A stretch of 64,000 nt of DNA from CAVZAB01 sp963773155. Lineage in GTDB: Bacteria > Pseudomonadota > Alphaproteobacteria > Rhizobiales > Beijerinckiaceae. Where the stretch lies: positions 184,419-248,418 of the forward strand of contig CAVZAB010000009.1 of assembly GCA_963773155.1 (NCBI GenBank), in the 5' to 3' direction. Below, in pieces: positions 34,623-43,501 of this stretch. Position 1 is the first letter of the stretch. Each line of letters opens with the position of its first letter. The notes beneath the pieces are model-generated. The model searched no databases, had not been told where the DNA came from, and saw only the letters and a list, made by a program, of their open reading frames with translations. Made by a program: the position numbers and the translations under genes.

Positions 34623-35730
34623 ATGATTGAGCATCAACTTTTACAGAAGGTTGCATCTGCTCTTGGGGCGTGCGGAATGCTGCTGAGCGGCGCTCTGCAA
34701 TCAGCACTGGCTTGCACCGGCATCCGCCTGACGGCAGAAGACGGCAGCGTGGTTCACGCACGAACGATGGAATTTGCGATCGACATTCACTCCGACGTGA
34801 TGATGGTTCCGCGCGGCTATGCACGGACCGGAACCACGCCTGACGGAAAAGAGGGCCTAAAGTGGAAGGCGAAGTACGCCAGCGTCGGGCTCAATGGTGT
34901 GGGGCTACCGGTCCTGTTCGACGGGTTGAATGAAAAAGGCCTAGCCGCCGGGACGTTCTACTTCCCAACTTCCGCTGGATACATGCCCTACACCGCAGCC
35001 GATGCTAGCAAGACCATTGCACAGTGGGAGGTTGGATCGTGGATATTGGAGAATTTCGCCAGCGTTGAGGAGGTGAAGGCCAATATCGGCAACATCGTCG
35101 TTCCCGCCGTCGTGTTCGGCGGATGGGGCTTCGCTCCGGAGGCGCATTACATCGTGCACGACGCCTCCGGCAAGAGCATCGTGATCGAGTAAGTAGGCGG
35201 CAAACTCAACGTCCACGACAATCCACTGGGCGTGATAACGAACTCGCCGACATTCGATTGGCACGTGACCAACTTGCGCAACTACGTGAATTTTTCGATG
35301 ACCAACGTTCCTCCGGTGCAACTGGGGTCTGTGAAACTCCTGCCGTTCGGCCAAGGCTCGGGGATGCTCGGGATGCCGGGCGACTTCACGCCGCCGCAGT
35401 CGCGCTTCGTTCGTGCCGTCGCGTTCAGCCAGTCGGTCTTTCCATCGCAGACTGGTCACGACTGTCGAATTGGTTCAGGACTTGGAACGCCTCAAGAACA
35501 TTCCGAAGGGCGCGGCCCGTGAGCACGAAAAGGACGAACACGGCAATATACTGGCCGACTACAGCATCTGGACGAGCGCCGCCGATCTCAAGGCGAAGCA
35601 GTACTTCTTCCGCACTTACGATAACAGCCAGATCCGTATGGTGGACCTCATGAAGATGGTTCTCGACGCAAAGGACATTGTCACAATCTCGATCAAGGGC
35701 GGGGAGGTCGTCAAACTGCTGAACCCATGA
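34623..35730 (+). pseudogene. Linear amide C-N hydrolase (choloylglycine/penicillin acylase family), broken
   Basis: An Ntn-type hydrolase. A signal peptide ends at about residue 30 (SALA), exposing the nucleophile Cys of CTGIRLTAEDGSVVHARTME. NEKGLAAGTFYFP and FGGWGFAPEAHYIVHDASGK follow. TAA at 35190-35192 interrupts it where relatives have Tyr; the same frame resumes GGKLNVHDNPLGVITNSPTF. Another shift near 35450 is needed to reach KNIPKGAAREHEKDEHGN and the normal end at 35730. Two lesions make it a likely pseudogene, though sequencing error could account for either one. Confidence 0.8.
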
Positions 35731-35909
35731 ACGACTGGGCAAATTTCGCAAGAGCCGCTTGGTAGTCGGAGGGAAACCACTCAGCACGTCTGACAGAGTT
35801 CTGCGTGAATGTCCCGCCTTCGATTGTGGGCGTGCCTCTCCAGGACCGGGCCCCAAACCATTTCCGTCATTCATGCCCCCACAGCGTCGTCAAAAGCTAA
35901 AGGAAATCA

Positions 35910-36222
35910 TTGAAGCCATCGGAGCACATGGCGTTCCTTATGACCGAATACGGCAAGCCAATGACGCCAGCCGGGTTCGGGAATTGGTTCATGGAGTGCG
36001 CCCGCAAAGCGGCGCTCCCATGCGGATGCACATCTCAGAAAGGCCGCCTGTCGCTGGCTAGCGGAAGCAGGCTGCACACCTCACCAGATACAGGCGATCG
36101 GCGGGTACAAAACCCTGGGGGAAGCCGAGCGTTATACGGCTTTAGCCAACTCCGCCATGGGCGCACACACTCGGAAGGACGAAATGCGAACAAGCACTGT
36201 CAAACCCAGTCAAAAAGTTTGA
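35910..36222 (+). pseudogene. Tyrosine-recombinase (integrase) C-terminal fragment
   Basis: AFLMTEYGKPMTPAGFGNWF is typical of the catalytic half of plasmid/phage-type integrases. After a frame change near 36020 the sequence continues HLRKAACRWLAEAGCTPHQI and GYKTLGEAERYTALAN, giving the His-x-x-Arg region and the nucleophile Tyr (ERYT). The N-terminal half is absent. It ends 47 bases from the 3' end of tRNA-Trp and points at it, the usual layout of an integrase beside its attachment site. Confidence 0.75.
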
Positions 36223-36269
36223 CAAAATCGAGGCTAAGGCTTTGAAAAATATAGATCTATTTAACCGCA

Positions 36270-36347
36270 TGGCAGGAGTGGAGGGACTTCGAACCCCCAA
36301 CCCCCGGTTTTGGAGACCGGTGCTCTAGCCGATTGAGCTACACTCCT
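36270..36347 (-). tRNA. tRNA-Trp (anticodon CCA)
   Basis: Acceptor AGGAGTG/CACTCCT, anticodon loop CTCCAAA in a 5-bp stem, and an encoded 3' CCA. The T-arm is GGGGG/CCCTC with loop TTCGAAGT, eight bases instead of seven, so there is probably one extra A. It lies next to the integrase fragment. In related genomes it stands immediately upstream of secE; here it is nearly 10 kb away. Confidence 0.93.
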
Positions 36348-36397
36348 ACATTGGGCATTTCTCATGCCGCATTACTGTCGCGGTTTCAAGCCCAAGC

Positions 36398-36718
36398 TCA
36401 GTCGGCCTCGACCCAGACCGCCGTGCCATAGGCCAAAACCTCGGTAATGCCAGGCGAAATATCATTGGCATCGTAGCGCATCCCGACGACCGCATTGGCC
36501 CCGGCCTCGCCGGCATGTTCGACCATCAGATCAAATGCCTCCTGGCGCGCCGTCTCGGCAAGATGCACGTAGATGCTGAGTTTGCCGCCGAACAAGGTTT
36601 GCCAGCCGCCGACAAAATTCCCCACAATGCTGCGTGAACGCACGGTAATGCCCCGGCACACGCCAAGATGTCGCACGATCCGATAGCCGGTAACGTCATT
36701 GGTCGTGGTCACGATCAT
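36398..36718 (-). CDS. YbjQ/UPF0145-family protein
   Basis: A 106-residue cytoplasmic protein of a small family that forms ring-shaped oligomers and has no settled function. TTNDVTGYRIVRHLGVCRGI, then ARQEAFDLMVEHAGEAGANA and VGMRYDA are the conserved blocks. Start MIVTTTND at 36718. It is the first gene beyond tRNA-Trp. Confidence 0.85.
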   Translation of the reverse strand: MIVTTTNDVTGYRIVRHLGVCRGITVRSRSIVGNFVGGWQTLFGGKLSIYVHLAETARQEAFDLMVEHAGEAGANAVVGMRYDANDISPGITEVLAYGTAVWVEAD

Positions 36719-37054
36719 AAATGCCTCCCCCGGGCGTCGGCAATTTCTCAGCCCCACCCCAATGCTACCGGTCCCTGGCGGTCCTGAGCCTCAATTCAAC
36801 GGATCCGCACGGGTCGACCGATAATCCTGTGGTCAGGCCGGCGGTCAAGTGTTGACACGTCGAAGTCGGCGGCGGAAAACAAAATTCATTGGCTTACGCA
36901 ATTTCGACCCAATTCGGTACCACCTTTTAACCGGGGCAAATCACCGCGTTGGATTGAGTTTGACGCCGGAAGAGCGTCGTAGATGAGCACTCGCTTGACC
37001 GGTGCGAGCGTGCTTGCGTTTGAGACGACGAGATTTCTGGAGCTGTAACGATTT
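36719..37054. other. No supported gene
   Basis: 336 bases. I see no gene, tRNA or convincing terminator. TTGACACG near 36855 is a lone -35-like sequence on the plus strand without a matching -10 box. Confidence 0.4.
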
Positions 37055-37990
37055 TTGACCTGCTCAGGCCCAGCGTGGAGATCGGACACTTGCGAAGAAG
37101 AGCGTGCAACTTTGAGCAATGAGTTCGACAACCCGCCCTCATCAGGCTTTAGGACGGCTACTGTCGTCCGCCTTCGTGCACCTTTACCATCCGAGGGCGC
37201 TGCCCTTAACGTCGCGCACGCCAATGCCCAGCTCGCCGAGCTTGCCGCCAAAATCGGCCTCGAGGTCGCAAGGCCTGCGCACAGTACCGCCGAAACCTCG
37301 GGTACTTTCCAAGATCCCGCGCGCCCTGCCGATGCCGAGTCGCGCGCGGCGCGCCCTCGATGGGCTCACCTGCTCGACCAAGCACGCGGCTGGCTGGAGT
37401 ACCGGGCACGCGGCTGGCGGGAGTACCGGCCTACCCTGCAGGCCGAACTGCGGGCCAATGCCGCACCGCTCACCGGCTTTGCCTGTCTCGGTTTTATTGT
37501 GACGATCGTCGTCCTTGCGACCGCCGCGCCCCAGACTGGCCTTTTTCGCCCCGTCCAAACGGCGAAAGCAACCGCCAAAGGGGCGCCTGTTCATGAACTT
37601 CGGCCAAGCCACGCGGCAAAACCACTGAATACGCCAAAGCCTGAGCAACCTATCCTCTTGCCGCCGATCGACAGCGTGTTCGGCAGCCTGCGCCCGTTAG
37701 CGATCGAAAAGGGGGTGCACAATTCCGTGGCCGAGGCGCCGCCGACATTGCCCCCGGCCGATCTCGACGGTCAATCGGCTATCCGCGAGCTCGCCGAGCA
37801 TCAGGACTGGATGGCAACCGTCAGTCCGCCGCTGACGACGGGGGCGCCCACCCAGCCGCACCGCGCGCCACGTGGCGACTTGCGCCGCGTGGCGGTGGAA
37901 GACATGGCCAAGCCCGCTAAGCCGGATCTGCGCAGCCTCACCTTGCCGCGGGATTTGCTCCCCGATCTTGCCTCCGGGCACAACCGCTGA
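37055..37990 (+). CDS. Hypothetical single-span membrane protein
   Basis: A protein of 311 residues from TTG 37055, or 292 from TTG 37112, with no recognised domain. The N-terminal half has a short helix (NVAHANAQLAELAAKIGLEV) and two copies of a W-LEYRARGW-like phrase; one membrane span is at about residues 142-162 (FACLGFIVTIVVLATAA). The rest is Pro/Ala-rich and probably periplasmic. No cysteine or catalytic pattern stands out. The long frame and G/C third positions support coding, but the start is uncertain. Confidence 0.5.
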   Translation: MTCSGPAWRSDTCEEERATLSNEFDNPPSSGFRTATVVRLRAPLPSEGAALNVAHANAQLAELAAKIGLEVARPAHSTAETSGTFQDPARPADAESRAARPRWAHLLDQARGWLEYRARGWREYRPTLQAELRANAAPLTGFACLGFIVTIVVLATAAPQTGLFRPVQTAKATAKGAPVHELRPSHAAKPLNTPKPEQPILLPPIDSVFGSLRPLAIEKGVHNSVAEAPPTLPPADLDGQSAIRELAEHQDWMATVSPPLTTGAPTQPHRAPRGDLRRVAVEDMAKPAKPDLRSLTLPRDLLPDLASGHNR

Positions 37991-38020
37991 ACGGCGTACT
38001 AGCCGCTTTGCTGCATCCGT

Positions 38021-39508
38021 TCACCCGACAATTGCTTCTGCCTCGATCTCGACCAGGTAATCGCCAACGAGGCGGGCTGCCTCGATCAGGGTATTGGCTG
38101 GCCGGATCTCGCCGAAATAGCGACCATGGATTCGCGAGACCGCTTCCCAGTGATCGGCATTTCTCAAATAAATTCTCGTGCGTACGACGTCCTCTAGACT
38201 GGCACCGAGTGACGCAAGGCTCGCTGCAATTTTGTCGAGAATATAGACCGCCTGACCACCCGGGTCGCCGGGACAGACAATTTCGCCGGCATGATGTGTG
38301 GCGGTCGTCCCACTGACCAGAACACGATCCTTGACCCGCACGGCGCGAGAATAGCCACAAATGCCTTCCCAGATGCTGCCGGAGCTGATGCGCTGCCGAT
38401 CGGGACGCCCGGGCAAAGATTGAGCCCGATACAATCTGGGCAACGAATCGAGATGATGGCTGAGATCGCCCGAGGCGGTCAGGAAGGGCGGGCGGCGGTA
38501 TTCGTCGCCGCAATCGCCCTTCAGCATTGCGAGTCCGCCCAGCGCTTCATCGATGTTCGCCCGGTCCTCGGCGTTGAGATCAAAAGCGAACAGTTTGAGG
38601 TTGTCGCCCCGGTGCTCGTTTTCACCAAGCCGGGCACCGATGATTATGGCGGCCACGGCCTTCTGGTCGAGAACCCAGCGCGAGGCAACATTGGATAGCG
38701 AGACGGCGTGCTTGTGGGCGATCCTGTCAAGCGAGGAAAGGAGCCGCTGAAACCCCGCCCATCCACCGGCCGCATCGATGAATCGCTTGTATTTCATCTT
38801 GCTCCAGTCGGCGATCGCCGCCTCCCGTGGCTCCGGTTGCTTGAGCCAACGTCGCGAAATCAGGCCGCCAGCTAGCGTGCCATAGGCCAGGAGCCTGATG
38901 CCATTGGCCAGGCAGAAGGCGCTCATATCCTGCCCCGCGCGCCGGTCGAGCAGCGAAAAGTTCACCTGGTTGGCGACGACGGGAATACCGTGCCGAACCA
39001 GCACCTGCAGATGCGCCGTGTCGAAATTGGTGACGCCGATATGGCCAATAATGCCCTCGCTTTGCAGCTGCGCCAGCCCCAACATCGCGTCAAGATAGGC
39101 CGGATGCTCAAAGGTCCACCAATGGAACTGCATCAAGTCGATCTTTTTCACGCCGAGCCGATTGAGGCTGCGCTGGACGCCGTCGCGCACCACTTCGAGC
39201 GGCATTGGTCCGGGCTTCGGGCACCATTTCGTGAAAATCGCCGGACAACTCGCCGCAGCGGCCTCGCCGACCGATAGGCGATGCAGAAAGCGACCGCTGA
39301 TGATCTCTGCGCTGCCGTAATGATCGGCCATGTCGAAACTGTCGAAGCCCGCCCGGGCATAATCCAGCATGATCGATGACGCTTTCTCGGGATCGAGCGG
39401 TCGCCCGTCTCGCTCGAGATCGGCGACCTGCCAAAGGCCGGTAACGATGCGGCTGATATCGAGGCCGGGCGCCAGTTCAATGCGCTCAGGACCGGTCAGC
39501 TTTGGCAT
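38021..39508 (-). CDS. Aldo/keto reductase fused to a Rid-family domain
   Basis: A 495-residue two-domain protein. Residues about 8-345 are an aldo/keto reductase barrel with the catalytic set D59, Y64, K94 and H129 (DMADHYG, FTKW, QFHWW), normally NADPH-dependent carbonyl reduction or its reverse. Residues about 371-495 are a Rid/YjgF domain (VRVKDRVLVSGTTATHHAGE, LEDVVRTRIYLRN). The key RidA arginine, in a PARS-like motif, is replaced here by PANT, so classic enamine/imine deaminase activity is doubtful. It is the last gene of the livGFHM strand, 17 bases after livM. Confidence 0.88.
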   Translation of the reverse strand: MPKLTGPERIELAPGLDISRIVTGLWQVADLERDGRPLDPEKASSIMLDYARAGFDSFDMADHYGSAEIISGRFLHRLSVGEAAAASCPAIFTKWCPKPGPMPLEVVRDGVQRSLNRLGVKKIDLMQFHWWTFEHPAYLDAMLGLAQLQSEGIIGHIGVTNFDTAHLQVLVRHGIPVVANQVNFSLLDRRAGQDMSAFCLANGIRLLAYGTLAGGLISRRWLKQPEPREAAIADWSKMKYKRFIDAAGGWAGFQRLLSSLDRIAHKHAVSLSNVASRWVLDQKAVAAIIIGARLGENEHRGDNLKLFAFDLNAEDRANIDEALGGLAMLKGDCGDEYRRPPFLTASGDLSHHLDSLPRLYRAQSLPGRPDRQRISSGSIWEGICGYSRAVRVKDRVLVSGTTATHHAGEIVCPGDPGGQAVYILDKIAASLASLGASLEDVVRTRIYLRNADHWEAVSRIHGRYFGEIRPANTLIEAARLVGDYLVEIEAEAIVG

Positions 39509-39525
39509 GGCGGATTTCCTTCAGG

Positions 39526-40503
39526 TTAGTCGGGACGGTTTCGATCGAGATGACGCGAGACGATCGTCAATTCGCCAAACAAACCGCGCGGACGCAAGAG
39601 CAATGTGGCCGAGAGCAATACACCGATCAAAACAATCTGAAGGGCAGCTGCGCGGGCCTGTTGTTCCGGCGGAAACAGAACCGCGATCGCCATGCTCGAC
39701 AGGCTCCAGACAGCCCACAGCAGCAATGCGCCGAGAACCGCGCCAAGATTGTTGCCGGAGCCGCCGGCAATCAGCATGGCCCATACCAAAAAGGTGAGAT
39801 TGGAGAGATAATTGTCCGGCGCGATAAAGCCGATGAAATGGGCCTGTATAGCGCCGCCGAGTCCCATGACCGCGCCGCCCAGAGCAAAGGCCTGCAGGCG
39901 GAAGCGATCGGGGCTCTTGCCAAGTGCGGCGGCCGCCAGTTCGTCTTCGCGTATCGCCCGCAACACCCTCCCCCAGGGCGAGCGGACCAAGCGCCCGAGT
40001 GCCAGATAAACGGCAAGGGTCACGCCGCCGACCAGCAAAAGATTGGCAAGATTGAACAAAAGCGGTGTCTCGGCCATGCCGCCAAAGGGACGCGGAATAA
40101 AACCTATGCCAAAGGGTCCGCCGGTGACGGTTGTGGCATTGAGCACGAAAAGATGGATCGCTACCGCAACACCAAATGTTGTTATCGCCAAATAGTCGGC
40201 CCGCAGCCTCAACGTCGTCGCCCCTGTTAGGAAGGATGCCGCACCGGTGGCGAGCATTGCGCCCGCCCAGCCGACTGGGATCGGCAAGGCAAAGCCGCCA
40301 ACATGCTCCGCGGAGGCTGGCGTTGTCAGAATGGCGGACGTATAGGCACCGATTGCGACAAAGCCGGCGACGCCGACATTGAACAGGCCGGTCTGGCCCC
40401 ATTGCAGGTTCAGGCCGAGGCAAATGATGGCATAAGACAATGCGGTTGCCAGAAAGAAGATGCCATAGCCGATCAGACCGAGGTTGAAAAAATCGGCCAT
40501 CAT
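39526..40503 (-). CDS. Branched-chain-type ABC transporter permease (LivM-like)
   Basis: A 325-residue permease with about nine spans. NLQWGQTGLFNVGVAGFVAI GAY is the family start region, and RSPWGRVLRAIREDELAAAA LGK is the cytoplasmic loop contacting the ATPases. ATG 40503 overlaps the livH stop by four bases. The pathway context suggests an organic acid, amide or amino acid rather than a sugar. Confidence 0.9.
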   Translation of the reverse strand: MMADFFNLGLIGYGIFFLATALSYAIICLGLNLQWGQTGLFNVGVAGFVAIGAYTSAILTTPASAEHVGGFALPIPVGWAGAMLATGAASFLTGATTLRLRADYLAITTFGVAVAIHLFVLNATTVTGGPFGIGFIPRPFGGMAETPLLFNLANLLLVGGVTLAVYLALGRLVRSPWGRVLRAIREDELAAAALGKSPDRFRLQAFALGGAVMGLGGAIQAHFIGFIAPDNYLSNLTFLVWAMLIAGGSGNNLGAVLGALLLWAVWSLSSMAIAVLFPPEQQARAAALQIVLIGVLLSATLLLRPRGLFGELTIVSRHLDRNRPD

Positions 40504-41408
40504 GCCCGCCTGCCGAACAAACCGGTCGGACGCACCAGCAGCACCAGGATGACGACCAGGAAGGCAACGGCCGCGCGCCACTCGGCGCCGACCCATTGTA
40601 CCGCTGCCGCCTCCGCAAACCCGACCAGCAGTCCCCCGACCATCGCGCCCGGTACGCTGCCTATGCCACCGAGAATGGCCGCGGCAAACAGGGGCAGCAG
40701 CAGGTCAAACCCCATATGCGGCCGGATTTGGATGAGCAATCCGACCATAGTGCCGGAAGCGCAGGCGAGCGCCGCGCCGATGATCCAGGTCCACCGGATC
40801 ACCGCCTCGGCATCGATGCCGACCACGCGGGCCAATTGCGGATTCTCGCTTACCGCCTGCATCGAGAGCCCGATCCGTGTCCGCGTCATCAGACCATGCA
40901 TGGCGACTAGCAGAAAAGCGGCAAGAACCAACAGGGCGATCTGGTCGGGTGTTATGCGTATGCCCCAATTCAAGCGCATCGCAATCTGCAGGTTCGGGGT
41001 GAAATAGGCGGGGCGCGAGGTGAACAGGAATTCGAGCAGCGCCCGCAGCGCCATCGAGGCGCCGAAACTCGCCATGACGATCGTAATCGAATTCGCCCGC
41101 CGGCGCAGAGGACGGAAGAGGAGAAAATCGAGCGCCAAGGCGAGGAGCGTAGTCGCGACCATGGCGATGAGCAAGCCAATCACGACACTCCAGCCGAAGG
41201 ACAGCGGATCGAGTGGTTCTGCGAGGCCCGGGACGAGCCAACCGAGCGCGCCACTTGCCGTCAGCGCCGCATAGGCGCCCCAGGACATGTACTCGCCATG
41301 GGCGAAGTTCGAAAAGCGCAGAATCGAATAGACCAGCGTCACCCCGATGGCGCCGAGCCCGATGGTTGCGCCTGCCACCAATCCGTCGACGAGAAACTGC
41401 GGGCTCAA
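40500..41408 (-). CDS. Branched-chain-type ABC transporter permease (LivH-like)
   Basis: A 302-residue permease with about eight spans. GATIGLGAIGVTLVYSILRF and NFAHGEYMSWGAYAAL are the LivH N-terminal signature; SENPQLARVVGIDAEAVIRW is the coupling loop; the last third has GGIGSVPGAMVGGLLVGFAE. It overlaps both neighbours by four bases. Confidence 0.92.
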   Translation of the reverse strand: MSPQFLVDGLVAGATIGLGAIGVTLVYSILRFSNFAHGEYMSWGAYAALTASGALGWLVPGLAEPLDPLSFGWSVVIGLLIAMVATTLLALALDFLLFRPLRRRANSITIVMASFGASMALRALLEFLFTSRPAYFTPNLQIAMRLNWGIRITPDQIALLVLAAFLLVAMHGLMTRTRIGLSMQAVSENPQLARVVGIDAEAVIRWTWIIGAALACASGTMVGLLIQIRPHMGFDLLLPLFAAAILGGIGSVPGAMVGGLLVGFAEAAAVQWVGAEWRAAVAFLVVILVLLVRPTGLFGRRA

Positions 41409-42157
41409 GCGGGCCTTTCCCGCTCGGGCAAGGAGCGTCTCGAGCCAAGATAGAGCTGCCCCATCCGAGCATCGTCCGCGAGGCCGGCGGCAACCCCCGC
41501 ATAGACCTGGCGTCCCTCGGCCAGAATATAGGCTCGGTCACCAATCGCCAGTGCGGCACGCGCATTCTGTTCGACGAGCACAATGGCGACGCCGCTCTTA
41601 CGGATTTCGGACAGTTTGGCGAAAACCAGCTCAACCAGTCGCGGCGAAAGCCCGGCCGAGGGTTCGTCAAGCAGCAGAACCTTGGGCCCAACAATCATCG
41701 CCCGGGCAACAGCCAGCATCTGCCGCTGGCCGCCCGACAGCCGGCCCGCCAGCAGGCGGCGCTGGCGGGCAAGGTCGGGGAACAGCGCATAAGTGGCATC
41801 GAGGCGCGGAGTCCTCGTGCCGGCGTCCAGAATGCCGGCCGCAAGCAGCAAATTGTCGGCAACCGACATCTGCGCAAAGACATTCTCGGTTTGCGGCACA
41901 TACGCAAGGCCGAGACCGACCATATGATGGGCCGGCATGCCGGTGACGTCACGGCCGCACAGCCGCACCCGCCCGGATGTCAAGGGCGCCAGTCCTGCAA
42001 TGGCTTTGACCAGCGTTGATTTGCCGGCCCCGTTGGGACCAAGCAAAATAACGATCTCTCCGGCTTTTGCCACCAGCGACACCGCATTGACAATGGGTGC
42101 GGCCGGTTCGTAGCCGGCCACGATAGCGTCGACCTGAAGCGCCGGCTCCAAGGTCAT
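41405..42157 (-). CDS. Branched-chain-type ABC transporter ATPase (LivF-like)
   Basis: A 250-residue ATPase. Walker A GPNGAGKST at about residues 40-48, signature LSGGQRQMLAVARAM, Walker B KVLLLDEPSAGLSP and the switch His-equivalent region VLVEQNARAAL (Gln/Asn type, as in LivF) are in order. It pairs with the LivG-like gene it overlaps. Confidence 0.92.
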   Translation of the reverse strand: MTLEPALQVDAIVAGYEPAAPIVNAVSLVAKAGEIVILLGPNGAGKSTLVKAIAGLAPLTSGRVRLCGRDVTGMPAHHMVGLGLAYVPQTENVFAQMSVADNLLLAAGILDAGTRTPRLDATYALFPDLARQRRLLAGRLSGGQRQMLAVARAMIVGPKVLLLDEPSAGLSPRLVELVFAKLSEIRKSGVAIVLVEQNARAALAIGDRAYILAEGRQVYAGVAAGLADDARMGQLYLGSRRSLPERERPA

Positions 42158-42960
42158 GCGACGACGCCGCCGAGATAGGCCTCGATCACCAGGCGATTCT
42201 GCGCCACCTCGCTGGGAGGGCCCTCACAGAGCTGCTTGCCATTGGCCATCACAATGACGCGGTCGCACAAGCGGGCAACCAGATCCATGTTGTGTTCGAT
42301 CACCAGAAAGGCAACGCCGGACCGGCGGATTTCGAGAATCCGTTCAACGATAATGTCGAGGAAACTCGGATTTACCCCGGCGGCTGGCTCATCAAGCAGG
42401 ATGACCGAAGGTTCGGCCATCAGGATACGGGCAATTTCGAGCAGTTTGCGTTGACCGCCGGAGAGTTTGCGCGCCGGCTCGTGCGCCAGACGAGCAAGCG
42501 TGACGAAGTCGAGCCATCGCATTGCCTCCTCGAACGTCGTTTGCTCTTCGTGCCCCACCCGGCCCGAGAAAAGCCAGTTCGGCAAGATGCCTTCGCCGAG
42601 TTGACGCTGGCGCCCGAGCATTACATTTTCCACCAGCGTAATATTGGAAAAAGGTCGCGGGATTTGGAAGGTCCGGCCAAGGCCGAGGGCCATGCGGCGG
42701 TCCGCCGGCAATTTTTCGGCGCGCGATCCGTTGATGGTTATGCGCCCTGCATTGACGCCCTGGCTACCCGCCAGGCAATCGAACATGGTCGTCTTACCGG
42801 CGCCATTTGGTCCTATTAATCCAACGATTTCATTTGCTTGTATAGAAAGCGACATGGCATCGACGGCGACAACCCCACCATAACGCTTGACGACCTCTTC
42901 CGCTACGATAACAGGCTGGAGGGGTTTCGCAGCGCTCGCCAAGGTTGCGTTCCCCTCCAT
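42154..42960 (-). CDS. Branched-chain-type ABC transporter ATPase (LivG-like)
   Basis: A 268-residue ATPase and first gene of the minus-strand operon. Walker A GPNGAGKTT at about residues 50-58, the LivG-specific GLGRTFQIPRPFSNITLVEN, signature LSGGQRKLLEIARIL, Walker B and the switch His in VIEHNMDLV are complete. The 171-base gap to the divergent gene at 43132 should hold both promoters. Confidence 0.92.
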   Translation of the reverse strand: MEGNATLASAAKPLQPVIVAEEVVKRYGGVVAVDAMSLSIQANEIVGLIGPNGAGKTTMFDCLAGSQGVNAGRITINGSRAEKLPADRRMALGLGRTFQIPRPFSNITLVENVMLGRQRQLGEGILPNWLFSGRVGHEEQTTFEEAMRWLDFVTLARLAHEPARKLSGGQRKLLEIARILMAEPSVILLDEPAAGVNPSFLDIIVERILEIRRSGVAFLVIEHNMDLVARLCDRVIVMANGKQLCEGPPSEVAQNRLVIEAYLGGVVA

Positions 42961-43131
42961 TGTCGCCGGCGCGAAACCTGTTGCTCTGCATTGTGATCGC
43001 GTCTTAAATGATCATCAAGCCAGTGCAACAGCAAACCACATTATGAGTATGAGGACGGCGAGTCGAAGACAGGCGCGGGGCGGGTCGAGCGGCTCCGATA
43101 CCCGTCAAGAACGTGCTGAACGTGCCAAGCC

Positions 43132-43488
43132 ATGAGCGGGAATGTCGACGACCTGTTCGAATTGTTCGATCTGCGGGTCGAGGCCGTAGTGCCCGACGGG
43201 GCTCGGGTTTATTGCGGCGCCCGGCCCGGCGACTATTTCGAATTGCGGGGCGAAATGCTGAACCTGCCGCCTGGGCAGGGATTTTCGATCTATTCGCTCG
43301 CTGCCGTACTGCCCTTCCTCGCTGCCAAGCAACGCGAGACCCACCACAACGACTGGATGACCAGCGACGCCGAAATCGCCTGCCCCGACCCGAATTGCCA
43401 GAGCCGGCTAAGGATCACACGCCTCGGCAAACGCCAATTCAGTCATCGCCAAACCACCGGCGTGCCACTGCCAGGCCAGTCCGAATAG
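43132..43488 (+). CDS. TIGR04076-like small protein
   Basis: A 118-residue protein. EAVVPDGARVYCGARPGDYF leads to LPPGQGFSIYSLAAVLPFLA and then NDWMTSDAEIACPDPNC with a basic end, RITRLGKRQFSH. The CPDPNC cysteines and the aromatic/His content resemble the uncharacterised TIGR04076 family. Its function is unknown. It is divergent from livG and 13 bases before the reductase gene, so it belongs to the cluster. Confidence 0.6.
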   Translation: MSGNVDDLFELFDLRVEAVVPDGARVYCGARPGDYFELRGEMLNLPPGQGFSIYSLAAVLPFLAAKQRETHHNDWMTSDAEIACPDPNCQSRLRITRLGKRQFSHRQTTGVPLPGQSE

Positions 43489-43501
43489 TGGAAAAAGCTA
43501 G

